Assembly (NCBI RefSeq): GCF_052078665.1
Contig: NZ_JBQJIK010000006.1
Coordinates: 62,001 to 126,000, forward strand
DNA from: Inquilinus sp052078665
GTDB lineage: Bacteria > Pseudomonadota > Alphaproteobacteria > DSM-16000 > Inquilinaceae
Reading direction: 5' to 3'
Length of the DNA stretch: 64,000 nt
Positions 26,520 through 35,038 of this stretch are shown one piece after another. Position numbers and translations under genes: made by a program. How positions within the stretch are numbered: position 1 is the stretch's first letter; every line of letters starts with the position of its first letter. Below the pieces are notes generated by a model. It was not told the origin of the DNA. It saw nothing but the letters and a program-made list of their open reading frames with translations, and did not search any database.

Positions 26520-29291
26520 ATGAAGCCTGTGCACAGTGACCGTCGCCGAGACCGAGAGGGCGAGGCGCGTCGACTCCGATGGACCCTTCGCTACGGCATC
26601 GGACCGGCCCTCCTGGCCTGCGGCGTCCTGATCCTCACCCCGGTTGCCGGCCATGCCCAGATGAATGCGCTGGTCGACCAGCTGCAGCAGCTCGGCATCA
26701 GCCCGTCGCAGCTGCAGCAGCCCGACGGCGTGACGATCCCGAGCGGGCCGCGCGTCCCGTTGACGACCCCAGCCCAGGTCACCGAGCCGACGGTGCTGTC
26801 GCCGGGCCTGCCGTCATCGACCGTCTCCGCCGCGCCCGTCTCGCGCATCGAGGCCGACTACCAGCGGCGGCTGAGCGGCGATATCAGCCAGTTCGGCTAT
26901 GACGTCTTCGGCGGCGGCGCCGTCGCCAGCCAGGTGGTCAGCGGCGCCGTCAGCGAGAACTACGTCGTCGGCATCGGCGACCAGATCGTGGTCACCCTGC
27001 GCGGCCAGGTGAACCAGGGCATCAGCGCGACGGTCGACCGCGAGGGCCGGCTGATCCTGCAGGACCTGCCGCCGGTCCCGGCGGCCGGCCGCTCCTTCGG
27101 CGACCTGCGCCGCGAGATCGAGACCCGGGTCCGGGAGAACTACGTCAGCACCGAGGCCTATGTGTCGCTCGGCGATGTGCGGGCGATCTCGGTGACCCTG
27201 ACCGGCGAGGTGATCAAGCCCGGCACCCAGACCCTGACCAGCTTCTCGACCCTGGTCGACGCCCTGACCGCCGGCGGCGGCATCCGGAAAACCGGCTCGC
27301 TGCGCACGGTCGCGCTGATCCGGCAGGGCCAGACCAAGGTCATCGACCTCTACGGCTTCCTGATGGGCTACAGCAACGAGGCCGACCTCCTGCTGCAGGA
27401 CGGCGACCGGATCTCGGTGCCGACGATCGGTCGCACCGTCGGTGTCGGCGGCGACGTGGTCCGGCCGGGCATCTTCGAGATGCCGCCCGACGCCGCCGGC
27501 CCGCTCAGCGTCGCCGAGATGCTGGACTATGCCGGCGGGCCGATCCGCCCCTCCGGCAACCGGTTCAACCTGTTGCGGCTCGACCGCAACGGCCAGGACC
27601 AGGTCCAGAACCTTTCGGGCCAGACGGCGGTGCCGGTGCAGACCGGCGACATCATCCAGATCACCTTGTCGCAGGATCTGCGCGTCGGCAGCGTCTCGAT
27701 CACCGGCAACGTCACCGTCGCCGGCGTCCGGCCGTTGAGCAGCGCGCCGACGCTCCGCTCCCTGCTGGCCGATCCGCCGATCCTGGCGGATGACGCCTAT
27801 CTGCCCTTCGGCGTGATCCAGACCACCGATCCGAACACGCGGATCCGCAAATTCGTGCCGGTCAATCTGGGGGTGGCGTTGCGGGGCGGGGGCAACATCC
27901 GCCTGCGCGACCGCGACAGGCTGATCGTGCTGTCGCGCGAGGACATCCGCTATCTCGGCGGGGACGACGTCCAGATGATGCTGGCCGGACGCCAGCCGGG
28001 CCAGGCCCGCTCGGCGGCGTCGGACGCGTCCCAGAACGTCCAGGCCCAGAACCAGACGCTGACCTCCGGCCTGCCCGCGGCGGTCGCGGTCAGCGGCAGC
28101 TGCCTCGGCTTGCGGTCGCTGGCGGAGGCGGTGCGCAACGATTCGACCGGCCGTTTCCGCAACGCGCGGCAGACCTTCCAGAACACCGAAGCGGCCGGCT
28201 CCCTGCAGGTCAACCGCGCCTGCCCGCAGATCTTCGACGACTATCCGGACCTGCTGCCCTTCGTGATCGAGCATGTCGTCGCGCTCGAGGGCCAGGTGCG
28301 GGTGCCGGGCAGCTACCCGATCATTCCGGGCACCACGCTCGCCACCGTGCTCGACATCGCCGGCGGCACCACGATCGAGGCCGACCGCCGCGCCATCGAG
28401 GTCGGCTACTTCTCCACCCTGTCGCCGTCCAGTCTCAGCGGCTCCTGGCGCTCGGTGCAGAGCCTCGGCGCCACCACCGCGTCGATCAAGCTGAACCCCG
28501 GCGACAGCGTCCGCATCCCGCAGAACCCGCAGCTGCGCGAGGACGGGGCGGTTACCCTGGCCGGCGAGTTCACCCATCCCGGCCGCTACGTGATCCGCCG
28601 CGGCGAGACGCTGCTGCAGCTGATCCAGAGGTCCGGCGGCTACACCAACCAGGCCTTCACCTATGGCGCGGTGTTCACCCGCGAGGCCGTGCGGCTGCAG
28701 CAGCAGCAGGGCTATGAGCGCACCGCCCGCGAGATCCAGGCCGGGTTGCCGCAGCTCATCCAGGAGGCCCAGGGCGACAGCAACAACAGCAGCCCTGCTG
28801 CGGCCCTGCCGGCGATCCAGAGCTTGATCGCCGAGCTGAAGAGCATCCCGGCCGCCGGCCGGGTGGTGATCGAGGCCGATCCGACGGTGCTGGCGGCCAA
28901 GCCCGAATTCGACTTCACGCTGGAGACGGGCGACCAGCTGTTCGTGCCGAAACGGCCGCTGTTCGTGACCGTCTCGGGCGAGGTGCTCAACCCGGGCACG
29001 GTCCAGTACGACGGCAAGCTGACCGCCGACGACTATGTCGAATTCGCCGGCGGCACGACCAAGGCTGCGGATACCGGCCGCGCCTTCGTCGTCATGCCGA
29101 ACGGCCAGGCGCAGCCGCTCGACCTGTCGTCCTGGAGCTACAGCTCGGTCAGGGTGCCGCCGGGATCGGTCATCATCGTGCCGCGCGACCTGACGCCGTT
29201 CGACCTGTACCGGCTGGTGCGGGATGTCGGCTCGATCGTGCAGAGCCTGGCCATCTCCGCCGCTTCGCTGGTGGTGATCAACCGGAACTGA
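26520..29291 (+). CDS. Wza-like polysaccharide export protein with multiple SLBB domains
   Basis: 923 aa from ATG 26520 behind GGGGGA; the hydrophobic leader is preceded by a basic stretch (YGIGPALLACGVLILTPVAG/HAQ). The poly-export core is SENYVVGIGDQIVVTLRG, followed by at least five SLBB beta-grasp units (SVTLTGEVIKPGTQTL; GGDVVRPGIFEMP; GQVRVPGSYPIIPG; GEFTHPGRYVIRRG; GEVLNPGTVQYDG). This is far longer than Wza (about 380 aa) and resembles the large periplasmic/outer-membrane exporters of Rhodospirillales. No Wzc-like or glycosyltransferase genes lie in the window. A strong terminator follows, so the gene is probably transcribed alone or with the transglycosylase. Confidence 0.88.
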   Translation: MKPVHSDRRRDREGEARRLRWTLRYGIGPALLACGVLILTPVAGHAQMNALVDQLQQLGISPSQLQQPDGVTIPSGPRVPLTTPAQVTEPTVLSPGLPSSTVSAAPVSRIEADYQRRLSGDISQFGYDVFGGGAVASQVVSGAVSENYVVGIGDQIVVTLRGQVNQGISATVDREGRLILQDLPPVPAAGRSFGDLRREIETRVRENYVSTEAYVSLGDVRAISVTLTGEVIKPGTQTLTSFSTLVDALTAGGGIRKTGSLRTVALIRQGQTKVIDLYGFLMGYSNEADLLLQDGDRISVPTIGRTVGVGGDVVRPGIFEMPPDAAGPLSVAEMLDYAGGPIRPSGNRFNLLRLDRNGQDQVQNLSGQTAVPVQTGDIIQITLSQDLRVGSVSITGNVTVAGVRPLSSAPTLRSLLADPPILADDAYLPFGVIQTTDPNTRIRKFVPVNLGVALRGGGNIRLRDRDRLIVLSREDIRYLGGDDVQMMLAGRQPGQARSAASDASQNVQAQNQTLTSGLPAAVAVSGSCLGLRSLAEAVRNDSTGRFRNARQTFQNTEAAGSLQVNRACPQIFDDYPDLLPFVIEHVVALEGQVRVPGSYPIIPGTTLATVLDIAGGTTIEADRRAIEVGYFSTLSPSSLSGSWRSVQSLGATTASIKLNPGDSVRIPQNPQLREDGAVTLAGEFTHPGRYVIRRGETLLQLIQRSGGYTNQAFTYGAVFTREAVRLQQQQGYERTAREIQAGLPQLIQEAQGDSNNSSPAAALPAIQSLIAELKSIPAAGRVVIEADPTVLAAKPEFDFTLETGDQLFVPKRPLFVTVSGEVLNPGTVQYDGKLTADDYVEFAGGTTKAADTGRAFVVMPNGQAQPLDLSSWSYSSVRVPPGSVIIVPRDLTPFDLYRLVRDVGSIVQSLAISAASLVVINRN

Positions 29292-29312
29292 TGCCGACCT
29301 GCTCGGCGATGA

Positions 29313-29344
29313 GGGCGGCGCCATCGGCGCCGCCCTTGTCGTTT
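29313..29344 (+). terminator. Rho-independent terminator after the SLBB gene
   Basis: GGGCGGCGCC-ATC-GGCGCCGCCC, ten perfect pairs, then TTGTCGTTT. It lies 22 bases past the stop. Confidence 0.75.
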
Positions 29345-29431
29345 GCGGGATTGCCGGCATGCGCCGGGCGAGATTGCCCCGGGGACGGGACGCGCTACCC
29401 TGACCGGGTCTGGTGGCAACGGAACGGGCTC

Positions 29432-30745
29432 ATGCAGATCGCCGACCTCATCAACTCGATCGCCGATCGCGGCCTCGAGCTCTTTGCCTTCGGCCGCGGC
29501 CGGCCCTTGCCCCAGGATCTCGGCGGCATCTGCCACGCGCTGTTGTCCGAGCGAGGAGAAGCCTCCGGCATCGCCCTGGCGCGCGAGCTGGTGGCCCTCT
29601 ATCGCGGCCTGGACGCGGCCGGGCGCGAGGCGTTCTTCACCCTGCTGGCGCGCGAGTTCGGGCCCGACCACGCGGTGGTCGCCGCCGCCGCCCGGGCCTT
29701 CGTCGCCGAGCCCAGCGCGGCCGGCGCGCTGGCCCTGGCCGAGGCGGCCGAGCCGCCGCGGCGGGAGCTGCTGCGCCGCATCAACATGCTGCCCGAGGGC
29801 ACCGAATTCGTGATCGGGCTGCGCGCCGACGCGCTCGACCTCGCCGACGAGAAGCCGGAGCTGCGGATCGTGGATGCCGACCTGAAGCATGTGCTGACTG
29901 ACTGGTTCTCCGGCGGCTTCCTGGAGCTGCGCCGGATCACCTGGGAGACGCCGGCGATCATCCTGGAGAAGCTGATCCAGTACGAGGCGGTGCACGCCAT
30001 CCCGGGCTGGGAGTTCCTGCGCCGGCGCCTGGCCGAGGACCGCCGCTGCTATGCCTTCTTCCACCCGGCGCTGCCGAACGAGCCGGTGATCTTCGTCCAG
30101 GTGGCGCTGGTGCGCGGCCTGTCGGGCGAGATCGCGCCGCTGCTCGACCCCGAGGCGCCGGTCGGTGACCCGGCGGCGGCCGACACCGCGATCTTCTATT
30201 CGATCACCAACACGCTGAAGGGGCTGCGCGGCATCTCCTTCGGCAGCTTCCTGCTGAAGCAGGTGGTGGCCGACCTGCAGCAGACGCTGCCCAAACTTGC
30301 GACCTTCTCGACCCTGTCGCCGATCCCGGGCTTCCGGCGCTGGCTGGAGACCACAGCGCCGGAGCATCAGTTCCCGGCGATCCAGGCGGCGGCCCGGGAT
30401 CTGCTGTCGGCGCTGGCGGCGGGCGGGATCGATGCGGTCGGCGCGGACAAGGCCTTGAAGCCGGCGCTGACCGGCCTCTGCGCCCGCTACCTCGCCGCCG
30501 AGCTGCGGCCGAACGGGCGGCCGATCGATCCGGTGGCGCGCTTCCACCTCGGCAACGGCGCCCGGCTGGAGCGGCTGAACTGGGCCGGCGACACCGCGCC
30601 GAAGGGGCTGGAGCAGGGCTGGGGACTTCTGGTCAATTACCTCTATGATCCGGCCGAGCTGGAGCGGAACCACGAGGCCTTCGTCAATGCCGGCAAGGTG
30701 GCGACGAGCCGCGCGGTGGCGCGCCAGCTGAAGCCCTATCTCTGA
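29432..30745 (+). CDS. Malonyl-CoA decarboxylase
   Basis: 437 aa from ATG 29432 (MQIADLINSIADRGLELF). It matches the MCD family in length and in ELRRITWETPAIILEKLI, VHAIPGWEFLRRRLAEDRR, FYSITNTLKGLRGISFGSFL and the catalytic-region FHLGNGARLERLNWAGD. It converts malonyl-CoA to acetyl-CoA and CO2. Followed after 13 bases by a malonyl-CoA synthetase gene: together they convert free malonate to acetyl-CoA (matA-matB type). The usual matR regulator and matC transporter are not next to it. Confidence 0.93.
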   Translation: MQIADLINSIADRGLELFAFGRGRPLPQDLGGICHALLSERGEASGIALARELVALYRGLDAAGREAFFTLLAREFGPDHAVVAAAARAFVAEPSAAGALALAEAAEPPRRELLRRINMLPEGTEFVIGLRADALDLADEKPELRIVDADLKHVLTDWFSGGFLELRRITWETPAIILEKLIQYEAVHAIPGWEFLRRRLAEDRRCYAFFHPALPNEPVIFVQVALVRGLSGEIAPLLDPEAPVGDPAAADTAIFYSITNTLKGLRGISFGSFLLKQVVADLQQTLPKLATFSTLSPIPGFRRWLETTAPEHQFPAIQAAARDLLSALAAGGIDAVGADKALKPALTGLCARYLAAELRPNGRPIDPVARFHLGNGARLERLNWAGDTAPKGLEQGWGLLVNYLYDPAELERNHEAFVNAGKVATSRAVARQLKPYL

Positions 30746-30758
30746 TCCGCCGAGCCGA

Positions 30759-32279
30759 ATGACCAATCTCTGCGACGCCCTGTCCGCCCGTTTCCCCGCC
30801 GACCGGACCAAGCCGGCGCTCGAACTCGCCGATGGGCGCCGCATCTCCTATGCCGGGCTGGAGGCGGCCAGCGCCCGCCATGCCAACCTGCTGCGGCGGC
30901 TGGGCGTGGCGCCGGGCGACCGGGTCATGGTGCAGGTCGACAAGTCGCCGGAGGTGGTGGCGCTGTATCTCGGCTGCCTGCGCGCCGGGGCGGTCTACCT
31001 GCCGCTCAACACCGCCTACACCAAGGGCGAGGTCGCCTATTTCGCCGGCGACGCCGAGCCGGCGCTGGCGGTGTGCCAGCCGGCGCGGCTGGGCGAGATC
31101 GAGGCGGTGGCCCGGCCCGCCGGCGCCAAGGCGGTGCTGACGCTGGGACCGGCCGGGGAGGGGACCCTGGCCGAGGCCGCGGCGGGAGAGGCGGACAGCT
31201 TCGAGACGCTGCCGCGCGGGCCGGACGACCTGGCCGCGATCCTCTACACCTCCGGCACCACCGGCCGCTCCAAGGGGGCGATGCTCAGCCACGACAACCT
31301 GCTGTCCAACGCCCTGACCCTGCACGACACTTGGGGTTTCCGGCCGGACGACGTGCTGCTGCACGCTTTGCCGATCTTCCACACCCACGGCCTGTTCGTC
31401 GCCACCAACTGCGCCCTGCTGGCCGGCGCGACCATGTTGTTCCTGCCCAAATTCGACGGCGCCGAGGTGCTGCGCCTGCTGCCCAAGGCCAGCGTGATGA
31501 TGGGGGTGCCGACCTTCTACACCCGATTGCTGGAACAGGCCGGCCTCACGGCCGAGGCGTGCGCTCACATGCGGCTGTTCATCTCCGGCTCGGCGCCGCT
31601 GCTGACCGACACCTTCGAGCAGTTCCGGGACCGCACCGGCCACACCATCCTCGAGCGCTACGGCATGACCGAGACCAACATGAACACCTCGAACCCGCTC
31701 GACGGCGAGCGGCGGGCGGGGACGGTCGGCCTGCCGCTGCCCGGCGTGGCGCTGCGGGTGGTGGGCGAGGACGCCAAGCCGCTGCCGCGGGGCGAGATCG
31801 GGGTGATCGAGGTCAAGGGCCCGAATGTGTTCAAGGGCTATTGGCGGATGCCGGAGAAGACCGCGGCCGAGTTCCGGGCCGACGGCTTCTTCATCACCGG
31901 CGATGTCGGGGTGGTGGACGACCGCGGCTACGTCTCGATCGTCGGCCGGGCCAAGGACCTGATCATCTCCGGCGGCTTCAACGTCTATCCGAAGGAGGTC
32001 GAGAGCCTGATCGACGCCATCCCGGGTGTCGAGGAAGCGGCGGTGATCGGCCTGCCGCACCCGGATTTCGGCGAGGCGGTGGCGGCGGTGGTGAAGATGC
32101 GGGCGGGCGCGGCGCCGCTCGATCCCGCCGCGGTCCAGGCGGCGCTGCAGGACCACCTGGCCCGGTTCAAGCAGCCCAAGGCGGTGTTCGTGGTGGCGGA
32201 GATCCCGCGCAACGCCATGGGCAAAGTGCAGAAGGCGGCCCTGCGCGAGCAGTACAAGGCGACCTTCGCGCCAGCTTAG
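30759..32279 (+). CDS. matB: Malonyl-CoA synthetase (AMP-forming acyl-CoA ligase)
   Basis: 506 aa from ATG 30759. Adenylate-forming motifs are AILYTSGTTGRSKGAMLSHD (P-loop), ERYGMTETNMNTSNP (A5), FFITGDVGVVDDRGYVSIVG and PRNAMGKVQKAALRE (A10 Lys). Length and the Gly-Met-Thr-Glu-Thr-Asn-Met motif fit MatB. It activates malonate with ATP and CoA. It forms a two-gene operon with the decarboxylase. Substrate is supported mainly by this neighbour. Confidence 0.92.
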   Translation: MTNLCDALSARFPADRTKPALELADGRRISYAGLEAASARHANLLRRLGVAPGDRVMVQVDKSPEVVALYLGCLRAGAVYLPLNTAYTKGEVAYFAGDAEPALAVCQPARLGEIEAVARPAGAKAVLTLGPAGEGTLAEAAAGEADSFETLPRGPDDLAAILYTSGTTGRSKGAMLSHDNLLSNALTLHDTWGFRPDDVLLHALPIFHTHGLFVATNCALLAGATMLFLPKFDGAEVLRLLPKASVMMGVPTFYTRLLEQAGLTAEACAHMRLFISGSAPLLTDTFEQFRDRTGHTILERYGMTETNMNTSNPLDGERRAGTVGLPLPGVALRVVGEDAKPLPRGEIGVIEVKGPNVFKGYWRMPEKTAAEFRADGFFITGDVGVVDDRGYVSIVGRAKDLIISGGFNVYPKEVESLIDAIPGVEEAAVIGLPHPDFGEAVAAVVKMRAGAAPLDPAAVQAALQDHLARFKQPKAVFVVAEIPRNAMGKVQKAALREQYKATFAPA

Positions 32280-32307
32280 CCTTCAGCGGGTCGAACTCCG
32301 GCGGAGG

Positions 32308-32649
32308 TCAGCGGCAGGCGGCCTCGCCGGTCTCGATTTGGAAGCGGCGCGGGCCCGGCATCGGTGGCTGGGTGCTGTCGGCGGGATCGTCGACGATGCG
32401 GATGTCGAGCGTGCAGGGGCCGGCCTGGATCCGATAGAGATCCTCGCCCGGCCGCTCGATCCGGTCGATCGGCGTGTCGCGCAGCTTCCGGGCCAGCTCG
32501 TTGCTGTCCAGGATCGCCTGGATCTCCCGCAGGCGCTGCCAATAGGGCGGCAGCGCCGCCTGCGCTTCGGTCGCGGCGGTGAGGAGCAGCAGCGCCGTCA
32601 TGGCGGCGGCCGCGATACGATGACCGGGGCCGGGAGGAGATGGGGTCAT
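32308..32649 (-). CDS. Small secreted protein of unknown function
   Basis: 113 aa from ATG 32649 behind GGAG. Leader HRIAAAAMTALLLLTAATEA, cleaved before ALPPYW. The mature part has one Cys pair (AGPCTLDIRIVDD; ETGEAACR at the very end) and many charged residues. The pattern of a Cys strand in the middle and a final Cys suggests one disulphide. No known family. It follows a second small secreted gene on the same strand (27-base gap), so the two are probably cotranscribed. Confidence 0.65.
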   Translation of the reverse strand: MTPSPPGPGHRIAAAAMTALLLLTAATEAQAALPPYWQRLREIQAILDSNELARKLRDTPIDRIERPGEDLYRIQAGPCTLDIRIVDDPADSTQPPMPGPRRFQIETGEAACR

Positions 32650-32676
32650 GTTGCGTCTCCTCGTCGGCCCCCCGGG

Positions 32677-32994
32677 TCAGGCGCCGACGTTCGGGATGAA
32701 GAAGCAGCGCATCGACCCGTCCGGCTTGCGGCAGATCCAGTAGGTCTGGTCCTCGCTGGCCTGCGCCTGGTTGACCGGCACCAGGATGCCGAGCGGCCGG
32801 ATCAGATATCCGTCGGGCCGGACCTCGACATCCCGGGCGGCGATCGACGAGCAGTCATGGGGCCCGCAGCACTCCTCGTGCGAGCCGGACAGGTTCCGGT
32901 AGTGACCGTTCTGGATCCAGGCGGCCGGACCGTGGGCCACCGCACCGGTGGCGGCAAGGGCGACTGCGGCCGCGAGTGGAAACCGGATGCGCAT
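32677..32994 (-). CDS. Small secreted Cys-rich protein with CCGPHDC motif
   Basis: 105 aa from ATG 32994 with AGGAGG six bases upstream. Signal peptide MRIRFPLAAAVALAATGAVA/HGP. The mature protein has WIQNGHYRNLSGSHEECCG, the Cys cluster ECCGPHDC, then YWICRKPDGSMRCFF and ends IPNVGA. Related small periplasmic proteins with a CCGxxDC motif are widespread in Alphaproteobacteria without a known role. The Cys pattern suggests disulphides or metal binding. Confidence 0.72.
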   Translation of the reverse strand: MRIRFPLAAAVALAATGAVAHGPAAWIQNGHYRNLSGSHEECCGPHDCSSIAARDVEVRPDGYLIRPLGILVPVNQAQASEDQTYWICRKPDGSMRCFFIPNVGA

Positions 32995-33590
32995 CTAACG
33001 ACCTCCTGACCAAGTGACAGTGAGCGGTCGAGCGCCAAGCTCGATCGGCGAGTCCATCACGGCGGCCAATCAGATCGTTGAGCCGAAGCATACCCTGCTG
33101 GAGGCCGGACGCCACCGGCCGATTTCGGCTGGGCTCCGCTGCGGACCATGCGGAAGAACAATGGGGCGAACCCGCAGGTTCATTCCATTGGACCATGGGC
33201 CATTGGACCATCGGACGGATTCCTGGACCGGGCCGCCGGGCGACGACTCCGGCCGCCGAAGTCCCGAAACCGGCGGCTGCGCCGGCTTCGCGGGCCGCTC
33301 CGGCCCCAGGCGTTCCGCCGCTTCCGCTTTCACCTTGACTCCGCGGGGGCGCGGGCATACATGGCCGGTGACGCCGGACGAGCCCAGGCTCGCCCGGCGC
33401 CAATCTCACAACGAGAGACAGATGGACGACCACCCTAGTCGTGGCGTCGCCAAGGCCGATCCGGCCGCGGTGACGTCGCCCGAACATCACTGGATCGCAC
33501 TCGGCCTCGGCCGGGTGGATGGCGTGAGCCGGACCTAGGGTCGGAGCGCCGTTCGCCCCGCTTCCGCCGCATGCGGGAACGGAGCGAACG
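32995..33590. other. About 600 bases without a supported gene
   Basis: It contains a 12-base direct repeat CCATTGGACCAT at 33185-33196 and 33200-33211, and a possible 38-codon frame at 33422-33538 (MDDHPSRGVAKADPAA...) with poor support. A hairpin lies at its right end (separate entry). Open frames elsewhere are Arg/Pro-rich and look like GC noise. Confidence 0.5.
33551..33589 (+). promoter_or_regulatory. Hairpin burying the ribosome-binding site of the next gene
   Basis: GTTCGC (33551-33556) pairs with GCGAAC (33584-33589), extended by imperfect pairing CCCG.../CGGa and CCGC/GCGG around CGCAT. The GGAG Shine-Dalgarno (33581-33584) is inside the 3' arm and ATG 33591 follows directly. Such a fold could switch translation by temperature or a bound factor. 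It is a fold by eye only. Confidence 0.35.
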
Positions 33591-33923
33591 ATGAACCTCG
33601 CATTTCTCTCCTGCTTCGATCGCCGCCTGCGCTTTGCGCTGGGCGCCGTGATCTCGCCGCGGGCCGAGGCGCTGGCCGCCATGCCGCGCTTCCGCAACCG
33701 CGACCTGCGCCACGACCCGGTCCGGGACGAGGACAAGGTGCTGCTGCGTTGGATCCGCGACCCGGAAACCGGCAAGATCGCTGCCCGTTGGAACGAGCCG
33801 GCCGCCGCGGCGCCGGCCAAGCCGGTCCCGGCCACGCCGGTCGACGACCTGGCCGAGCACCGCGCCCGCCGGGCGCAGCGCTACCGTTCGCGTTTCGTCT
33901 GGACCGACCGCCGCAGCGCCTGA
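33591..33923 (+). CDS. Small cytoplasmic protein of unknown function
   Basis: 110 aa from ATG 33591 (MNLAFLSCFDRRLRFALG) with GGAGCGAAC upstream. The middle is basic (PRFRNRDLRHDPVRDEDKV, KVLLRWIRDPETGKIAARW), followed by a Pro/Ala linker and a basic tail ending RFVWTDRRSA. Without signal peptide or membrane segment. The Trp/Arg pattern and third-base GC bias support a real gene. I do not recognise a family. It precedes rpsB but is separated from it by a 216-base leader. Confidence 0.55.
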   Translation: MNLAFLSCFDRRLRFALGAVISPRAEALAAMPRFRNRDLRHDPVRDEDKVLLRWIRDPETGKIAARWNEPAAAAPAKPVPATPVDDLAEHRARRAQRYRSRFVWTDRRSA

Positions 33924-33962
33924 GCCGCGGCGGTCGACGCCGATCCGGGCGGTTGCCCGGGC

Positions 33963-33991
33963 TTGCATTTCCCGGGCGCAGGGCGTATCAA
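33963..33991 (+). promoter_or_regulatory. Candidate sigma-70 promoter of rpsB
   Basis: TTGCAT (33963-33968), 17-base spacer, TATCAA (33986-33991). This would give a 5' leader of about 140 bases before rpsB. S2 operons are often autoregulated through such leaders, but no known rpsB leader motif was recognised. Confidence 0.4.
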
Positions 33992-34139
33992 CCGCGCCGT
34001 CGTCAATCCCACACGCGGGCATCGCGGCCTGCCACAGCAGTGGCTCGGTCGCTCCGGTGCTTTTCGCCATATCCGCAATCCGCGGTGCGGCGGGAGGCAA
34101 GGCCCGCGGCGGAACAACCGGAAAAAGGACCTTCCGACC

Positions 34140-34934
34140 ATGGCTACGCCGACCTTCACCATGCGCCAGCTCCTCGAAGCCGGCGCCCATTTCGGCCACC
34201 ACACCCGCCGCTGGAACCCGAAGATGGCGCCGTTCATCTTCGGCGTGCGCAACGGCGTGCACATCATCGACCTCGAGCAGACCGTGCCGATGCTGCACCG
34301 GGCGCTCGACGCGGTCCGTGACGTCGTCGCCAATGGCGGCCGCGTCCTGTTCGTCGGCACCAAGCGCCAGGCGGCGGACAAGATCGCCGACGCGGCCAAG
34401 CGCTGCGGCCAGTACTACGTCAACCACCGCTGGCTCGGCGGCATGCTGACCAACTGGAAGACGGTGTCGCAGTCGATCAAGCGCCTGAAGGAGATGGACG
34501 AGCAGCTCAACCAAGGCGCGGTCGGCCTGACCAAGAAGGAGCAGCTGACCCTGACCCGCGAGCGCGACAAGCTCGAGAAGGCGCTGGGCGGCATCCGCGA
34601 CATGGGCGGCCTGCCCGACATCCTGGTCATCATCGACACCAACAAGGAGTCGATCGCGGTCCTGGAAGCCGCGAAGCTCGGTATCCCGGTTGTGGCCGTG
34701 CTGGACAGCAACTCCAGCCCCGACGGCATCACCTTCCCGGTGCCGGGCAATGACGACGCGCTACGCGCGATCGAGCTCTATTGCGAGCTGTTCTCCGGCT
34801 CGGTCATCGCCGGCATCCAGGCCGAGATGAGCGCGAGCGGCGGCGATGTCGGCGCGCTGGAGGAGGCCCCGGCCGAGGAGGCGCTGCCGCCGCCGTCGGC
34901 CGAGACCGGCGAGGCGGAGCAGCCGGCCGCCTGA
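34140..34934 (+). CDS. rpsB: 30S ribosomal protein S2
   Basis: 264 aa from ATG 34140 (MATPTFTMRQLLEAGAHFGH). Family blocks are HTRRWNPKMAPFIFG, FVGTKRQAADKIADAAKRC, YVNHRWLGGMLTNWKT and GIPVVAVLDSNSSPDGI. The C-terminal tail is acidic and Pro/Ala-rich. First gene of the translation/envelope operon, followed by a terminator-like hairpin that probably lowers tsf readthrough relative to rpsB. Confidence 0.98.
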   Translation: MATPTFTMRQLLEAGAHFGHHTRRWNPKMAPFIFGVRNGVHIIDLEQTVPMLHRALDAVRDVVANGGRVLFVGTKRQAADKIADAAKRCGQYYVNHRWLGGMLTNWKTVSQSIKRLKEMDEQLNQGAVGLTKKEQLTLTRERDKLEKALGGIRDMGGLPDILVIIDTNKESIAVLEAAKLGIPVVAVLDSNSSPDGITFPVPGNDDALRAIELYCELFSGSVIAGIQAEMSASGGDVGALEEAPAEEALPPPSAETGEAEQPAA

Positions 34935-34949
34935 GCCGAGAGCGAACCA

Positions 34950-34977
34950 GGGGCGGCCCAGAAAGCCGCCCCTTTCT
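34950..34977 (+). terminator. Attenuating terminator between rpsB and tsf
   Basis: GGGGCGGC-CCAGAAA-GCCGCCCC followed by TTTCT. Located in the 104-base rpsB-tsf gap, as known for this operon in other bacteria; allows more S2 than EF-Ts. Confidence 0.7.
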
Positions 34978-35038
34978 GTCGATGAGGGCGCCTGCGACCG
35001 GTGGGGCGCGGCGCCGAACGAACGGATGCGAGGACGAT

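Noticed and set aside
26814..29360. Very long minus-strand frame antisense to the SLBB gene
   Set aside because: No recognisable domain and Asp/Arg/Ala/Gln-biased composition; the plus frame carries clear SLBB repeats.
33014..33538. 174-codon frame on the plus strand
   Set aside because: Arg/Gly/Pro-rich with no Shine-Dalgarno; contains the 12-base direct repeats; the only hint of a gene is the last 38 codons from 33422, which is not enough.
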